DNA of 10,122 nt, from the NCBI GenBank assembly GCA_938016625.1, contig CALILB010000089.1:1-10122 (forward strand). The letters run 5' to 3'. Made by a program: the position numbers and the translations under genes. The notes beneath the pieces are model-generated. The model worked only from the letters and a program-made list of their open reading frames with translations, searched no databases and was not told the origin of the DNA. Source of the DNA: an uncultured bacterium (lineage in GTDB: Bacteria; Acidobacteriota; Thermoanaerobaculia; Multivoradales; JAHEKO01). This document shows positions 6,824-10,122 of this stretch, in pieces (within the stretch, counting starts at the first letter, position 1; each line of letters starts with the position of its first letter).

Positions 6824-8479
6824 CTAGATGCGCTCCTCACGCCCCCAGACCAGAAATGCAGTGGCGCTGACCGCCATCAGGAGCACCCCGTAGACCGCCG
6901 CCACACCGGTCTCCTGCAACCGCAAGCTGGAGAGGATCTCGATCGAGATCGGTCGGGTGTCGTAGGTATAGAGCACGATCGAAGTAACGAAGTCGCCGAG
7001 GGCGGTAATAAAGGCCAGGCTGGCGCCGGCGGCCACCGCCGGTCTCAGCAGCGGCAGGGTTACCCGTTTCCAGGTCCGCCAGCGCCCGGCGCCCAGAGAT
7101 GCCGAGGCCTCTTCCACGGCAGGGTCGAGCTGGCGCAGACCAGCCAGTGAGCTGCGGCCGGTCACCGGCAGGCTGCGCACCAGATAGGCGAGCGGCAGAA
7201 TCCACGGTGTCCCCACCAGCACGATACGTCCCATCGCCGGGGCGTGGACACTGAATGCGGTGGCCAGCGAGATGGCGAAGACCGTGCCGGGGACCGCCCA
7301 GGGAATCGACAACAGGGTCTCCAGGGCCCCACCCAGCCTTCCCCGGAGCTTCAACGACAAGCGTGCGGCCGCCAGGCCCAGGACCACGGCGCCCACCGTC
7401 GCGGCGATCGCCATCCAGACCGAGTTGACCACCGGGCGCAGCCGCTCCGGGGTGGAGATCAGGGACTCGTAGTTGCTGGTGTCGAGGACCGGTGGCAGCG
7501 CCTCGACGGTCCATGTCCCAGGGGGAACAAAGGAGATGAGCAACAGGGTCAGATGGGGCAGCAGAAGAAGAAGAGCGAGGCCCCAGCCAAGGGTCGCGGC
7601 TCCTGCCCTGACCAGTGGCCGCCTCAACACCCGGCGCGACGGCGCCACTCCACGGGTACCGCCGACTACCACCGAACGACCCGGATCGATACGCCGCATC
7701 GCCCACAGCCCGGCAAAGGCGAGAATCGCCAGCGTCACTGTCTCGACCTGAGCCATCGATAGCTCACCATTGAGCTTCGACGCCACGATCTGCGTCGTCA
7801 TCACCCGGAAACCACCGCCAAAGATATAGGGTGCTGAAAACGAAGCCAGGGACGTCATGAAGGTCAGGAGCGAGGCGCCCACCAGTGCGGGCAACAGCAG
7901 CGGCAGCGTGACCCGGAAGAGGGTTGCCACCCGGCCGGCCCCCAGCGACGCCGAGGCTTCCAGCATGGCGACGTCGAGACGGGCCAGACCGGCCCGGGTA
8001 AACAGATAGAAGTAGACATACATCGAGTAGGCGTGGACGAGCAGGATGGCTGCGGGACCCGACAGCCGCCAGGGGGCCTGTTGCAGACCCAGCAGGGACT
8101 GGATACCGCGGCTCACAAAGCCGCTCTCACCGTAGAGAAACAGAAAAGCGATCACGCCCACCAATGGCGGCAGGGCCACCGGCAGCGCGACCAACGCTCC
8201 CAGGATGCGACGCCCCGGAAACTCGGTGCGGGCAAAGACGAACGCCAGGGGGATGCCCACGGCGCCGGCCAACGCCACCGAAGCGGCCGATATCCAGAGA
8301 CTCCGCCAGAGTGCCTGCCATTCGTCGGGACGCCGCGCGAATTCGGCAAAGTGATCGAGCGAGAGGCCACGGGGCAGACCCAACGCCTCCATGAGTGTGA
8401 TGAGAAGTGGATAGCCGACCAGCCAGGTCAGAAGGGCCGCCACCCCAAAACCGGCAATCCGCCGTGTCTCCGGCTTCAC
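6824..8479 (-). CDS. Fused two-domain ABC permease, Fe(3+)/thiamine class
   Basis: At 551 residues this holds two permease halves in one chain, as in FbpB/AfuB and ThiP proteins, with about twelve membrane helices. Two EAA loops, which contact the ATPase, are plain: LEASASLGAGR...RVTLPLLLP (173-197) and EEASASLGAGR...RVTLPLLRP (456-480). A hydrophilic linker at about 262-290 joins the halves. The start is GTG. Shine-Dalgarno GGAG (8487-8490 on the minus strand) lies seven bases before it, and the GTGA overlap with the ATPase stop supports coupled translation. It would form the membrane channel for the substrate delivered by the binding protein encoded at the right edge. Iron(III), thiamine, aminoethylphosphonate and polyamine importers all share this permease class, so the substrate stays open. 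Confidence 0.92.
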   Translation of the reverse strand: MKPETRRIAGFGVAALLTWLVGYPLLITLMEALGLPRGLSLDHFAEFARRPDEWQALWRSLWISAASVALAGAVGIPLAFVFARTEFPGRRILGALVALPVALPPLVGVIAFLFLYGESGFVSRGIQSLLGLQQAPWRLSGPAAILLVHAYSMYVYFYLFTRAGLARLDVAMLEASASLGAGRVATLFRVTLPLLLPALVGASLLTFMTSLASFSAPYIFGGGFRVMTTQIVASKLNGELSMAQVETVTLAILAFAGLWAMRRIDPGRSVVVGGTRGVAPSRRVLRRPLVRAGAATLGWGLALLLLLPHLTLLLISFVPPGTWTVEALPPVLDTSNYESLISTPERLRPVVNSVWMAIAATVGAVVLGLAAARLSLKLRGRLGGALETLLSIPWAVPGTVFAISLATAFSVHAPAMGRIVLVGTPWILPLAYLVRSLPVTGRSSLAGLRQLDPAVEEASASLGAGRWRTWKRVTLPLLRPAVAAGASLAFITALGDFVTSIVLYTYDTRPISIEILSSLRLQETGVAAVYGVLLMAVSATAFLVWGREERI

Positions 8480-9564
8480 GACCCATCTCCACTAGATCGC
8501 CCGAATATCCGCGCCGTGGAGATCTCCGGACGAGGGATGACACCCACTCGGGCGCCGACCTGGGTGGCGCCGGGCAACCCGGCCACCAGGAGCTCGCCAC
8601 CGATCTCCAGCTCGACCAGGTAGTAGGTCGCTTCGCCCGCATACCGCCGGTCCATGACAGTGCCCTCGAGCGCTTCTCCCGCCGCGCGCTTGGCGAGGCT
8701 CAGACCCTGCGGCCGGAGCATCAGTTCCACCTCGTCACCCGGAGCGAAGGACTCGCTCGGCACGCCCGGCCAGCGCACACCACGCCCCTGGAAGCGGTTG
8801 TCGCCGATCAGTACCCGGCCATCGTCGGCCATCACACCCGGCAGCGAGCTGGCTCGACCCACAAACGAGGCCACGAACCGGCTTTCGGGCTCGAGGTAGA
8901 GCTCTTCGGGGCTTCCCACCTGCTGCAGGCGTCCCTCGTTGAGCAGCGCCACCCGGTCGCCGACATCGAAAGCCTCCTCCTGCTCGTGGGTAACCCAGAG
9001 AGCGGTGATCCCGATCTGCTGGATGGCCCGCCGGAGCTGGCGGCGGGTCCGCTCCCGCAGAGTCGGGTCGAGGTTGGACAGCGGCTCGTCGAGCAGCAGC
9101 AGCCGCGGATCCGGCGCCAGGGCCCGCGCCAGTGCCACCCGTTGCTGCTGCCCTCCCGAGATCTCGTGGACCCGTCGCTTCTCGAAGCCTTCGAGATCGA
9201 CCAGCGGCAGCAGCTCGGCTACCCGTCGCTTGATCTCGTCCTTTGGCACCCGCCGCGATTCGAGGCCAAAGGCCACGTTCTGTTCCACGCTCAGATGAGG
9301 AAAGAGCGCATAGTGCTGAAAGACCATGCCGAAGTTGCGCTTCTCCGGCGGCTGCGAGGTGACCTCCTCAGCCGCTACGACTATCGAGCCGGCATCGGGT
9401 CGCTCGAAGCCGGCGATCATCCGCAGCAGTGTCGTCTTGCCGCTGCCGCTCGGCCCCAGCAGGACGAGTACCTCACCCTCGGCTACTTCGAGCGAGAGAT
9501 CTTCGAGGACGGTCTGATCCCCAAAGCTCTTGTCGAGGGCGGTAAGGGTGAGAAAGGGTGGCAT
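8476..9564 (-). CDS. ABC importer ATPase with C-terminal TOBE-type domain
   Basis: A 362-residue nucleotide-binding subunit that powers import. It has all the ATPase motifs: Walker A GPSGSGKT (37-44), Q-loop Q83, signature SGGQQQR (136-142), Walker B LLLLDEP (155-161), D-loop SNLD (163-166) and switch His193 in VTHEQEEA. Residues from about 240 form a tail with LMLRPQGLSL (281-290), typical of TOBE domains in FbpC, PotA, MalK and related importers. ThiQ of thiamine importers is much shorter and lacks this tail, so iron-type or polyamine-type families are favoured. The ATG follows AGGG with only three bases between, a weak ribosome site. The gene overlaps the permease gene by four bases, and 138 bases separate it from the binding-protein gene. 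Confidence 0.94.
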   Translation of the reverse strand: MPPFLTLTALDKSFGDQTVLEDLSLEVAEGEVLVLLGPSGSGKTTLLRMIAGFERPDAGSIVVAAEEVTSQPPEKRNFGMVFQHYALFPHLSVEQNVAFGLESRRVPKDEIKRRVAELLPLVDLEGFEKRRVHEISGGQQQRVALARALAPDPRLLLLDEPLSNLDPTLRERTRRQLRRAIQQIGITALWVTHEQEEAFDVGDRVALLNEGRLQQVGSPEELYLEPESRFVASFVGRASSLPGVMADDGRVLIGDNRFQGRGVRWPGVPSESFAPGDEVELMLRPQGLSLAKRAAGEALEGTVMDRRYAGEATYYLVELEIGGELLVAGLPGATQVGARVGVIPRPEISTARIFGRSSGDGS

Positions 9565-9702
9565 GTTCCCTGGCTAATTACGTTCTAGCGATGGTGTTGT
9601 TTGACACCGCGCCGTTCGGCCGGCACAGAGGCCGGCCGCTTCGACACAAACGGGTGGAGGCACGGAGGCCGGCTGCTTCGTTGGGGTGAGCTGGTCATCG
9701 AT
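9565..9702 (-). promoter_or_regulatory. Intercistronic hairpin and direct-repeat region
   Basis: This 138-base gap divides the binding-protein gene from the ATPase gene. CGGCCGGC (9617-9624) and GCCGGCCG (9631-9638) make a perfect 8-bp GC stem with a six-base loop. A 21-base direct repeat, matching at 19 of 21 positions, lies at 9623-9643 and 9660-9680 (core GAGGCCGGCYGCTTCG, period 37). On the transcribed minus strand no T-run follows the hairpin, so a full terminator is unlikely. In importer operons such structures often protect the binding-protein mRNA and lower expression of the following genes, as REP elements do after malE. That role is inferred here. Confidence 0.5.
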
Positions 9703-10122
9703 CTAGCCGCGGCTGCGGACCTCTCGATCCCAGCGGGACATCCACTCGGTCCCGTGCTCGGTAACCAGATCCCAGTCCACGTCCGCACGGACGATCTCCT
9801 GCAGTGCCTCCTGGGCCCACTCCGGCAGCTCCTGGGTCGGCAAGTCGGTCCGCGCCGGCAGCCGGAAGGCTTCACGGGCGGTCAGGAGCAGCGCCTCACG
9901 ACTGCCGATCCACTCGATAAAACGCTTCGCCTCCTCGGCGTGCGGGGTGCCCGCCACCAGACCGATGGAGTCGCTGATCACCGGTGTGCCGCTGCTGGGA
10001 AAGTGATAGCCCAGGGGAGTGCCGCGTTGCTGGAGAAAAAGCAGGTCGGTCAGCTCCCAGATCGACACCAGCCCCTCCTGCCGCGTCAACTTCTCGAACA
10101 GCAGAGCCGGATTGACGACATA
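9703..10122 (-). CDS. Periplasmic solute-binding protein, C-terminal part (partial)
   Basis: The frame is open to the right edge and ends at TAG 9703-9705, giving the last 139 residues. A TTG at 10089 could be read as a start, but coding continues upstream of it to the edge (YVVNPALLFEKL), so the gene is cut by the window. The pattern GYHFPSSGTPVISDSIGLV, then AEEAKRFIEWIGS and FRLPARTDLP, matches the C-terminal lobe of Fe(3+)/thiamine/aminoethylphosphonate-type binding proteins, in which a GTPV-like loop precedes a helix beginning PHxEEAKxFI. It would capture substrate in the periplasm for the ABC permease and ATPase encoded downstream. The ligand-binding residues mostly lie outside the window, so the substrate cannot be read. 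It is the first visible gene of the leftward operon. Confidence 0.85.
   Translation of the reverse strand, partial: YVVNPALLFEKLTRQEGLVSIWELTDLLFLQQRGTPLGYHFPSSGTPVISDSIGLVAGTPHAEEAKRFIEWIGSREALLLTAREAFRLPARTDLPTQELPEWAQEALQEIVRADVDWDLVTEHGTEWMSRWDREVRSRG

Noticed and set aside
5473..6840. 455-codon minus-strand frame overlapping the MFS gene
   Set aside because: It lies in another register of the same strand. Its peptide is rich in Gly, Arg and Ser without hydrophobic helices, whereas the 5577-6809 frame has all MFS motifs.
8407..9588. 393-codon plus-strand frame opposite the ATPase gene
   Set aside because: It is the antisense of a gene with every ABC ATPase motif. Its peptide has no recognisable domain and arises from GC-rich codon bias.
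9703..10089. TTG at 10089 as the start of a short independent protein
   Set aside because: The frame continues to the window edge with binding-protein-like sequence, so this is the C-terminal part of a longer gene.

Overview
The window comes from a GC-rich Gram-negative bacterium. It encodes a periplasm-facing sensor with a signal peptide and an ABC importer with a periplasmic-type binding protein. The organism cannot be named from the sequence. The style of the sensor and its cyclase domain would fit Acidobacteriota or Proteobacteria, but that is a low-confidence inference. No rRNA, tRNA, CRISPR array, insertion sequence or phage gene was seen.

Left half, plus strand. The first 54 bases are the tail of an upstream gene, closed by a strong intrinsic terminator at 87-120. 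About 340 bases of leader follow, holding several short palindromes and a possible 43-codon leader ORF. Next is a two-gene c-di-GMP operon (459-5590). The first gene encodes a large membrane sensor: signal peptide, 14 regulator-propeller blades (enough for two seven-bladed propellers), Y_Y_Y domain, one membrane helix, coiled coil and a GGDEF cyclase with an intact inhibitory site. The second, overlapping it by ATGA, encodes a cytoplasmic protein with a degenerate receiver domain, a GGDEF domain and a complete EAL phosphodiesterase domain. The pair therefore joins c-di-GMP synthesis in response to a periplasmic ligand with an enzyme that can break c-di-GMP down.

Right half, minus strand, transcribed leftwards from beyond the right edge. 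In order these are a solute-binding protein (C-terminal part only), an ABC ATPase with a TOBE-type tail, a fused two-domain permease, and an MFS transporter of the TetA/DHA1 type. The ATPase and permease overlap by four bases, and the MFS gene starts 14 bases after the permease. The first three form an importer of the Fe(3+)/thiamine/aminoethylphosphonate/polyamine class. The long ATPase points more to the iron-type branch than to thiamine, but the substrate is not proven. A 138-bp gap with GC-rich hairpins and a direct repeat separates the binding-protein gene from the ATPase gene.

The two operons converge and overlap by 14 bp (5577-5590), with no visible terminator between them. All genes are of familiar families. 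The most interesting parts are the double-propeller cyclase paired with a GGDEF/EAL partner, its unusual leader, and the addition of an MFS gene to an importer operon.
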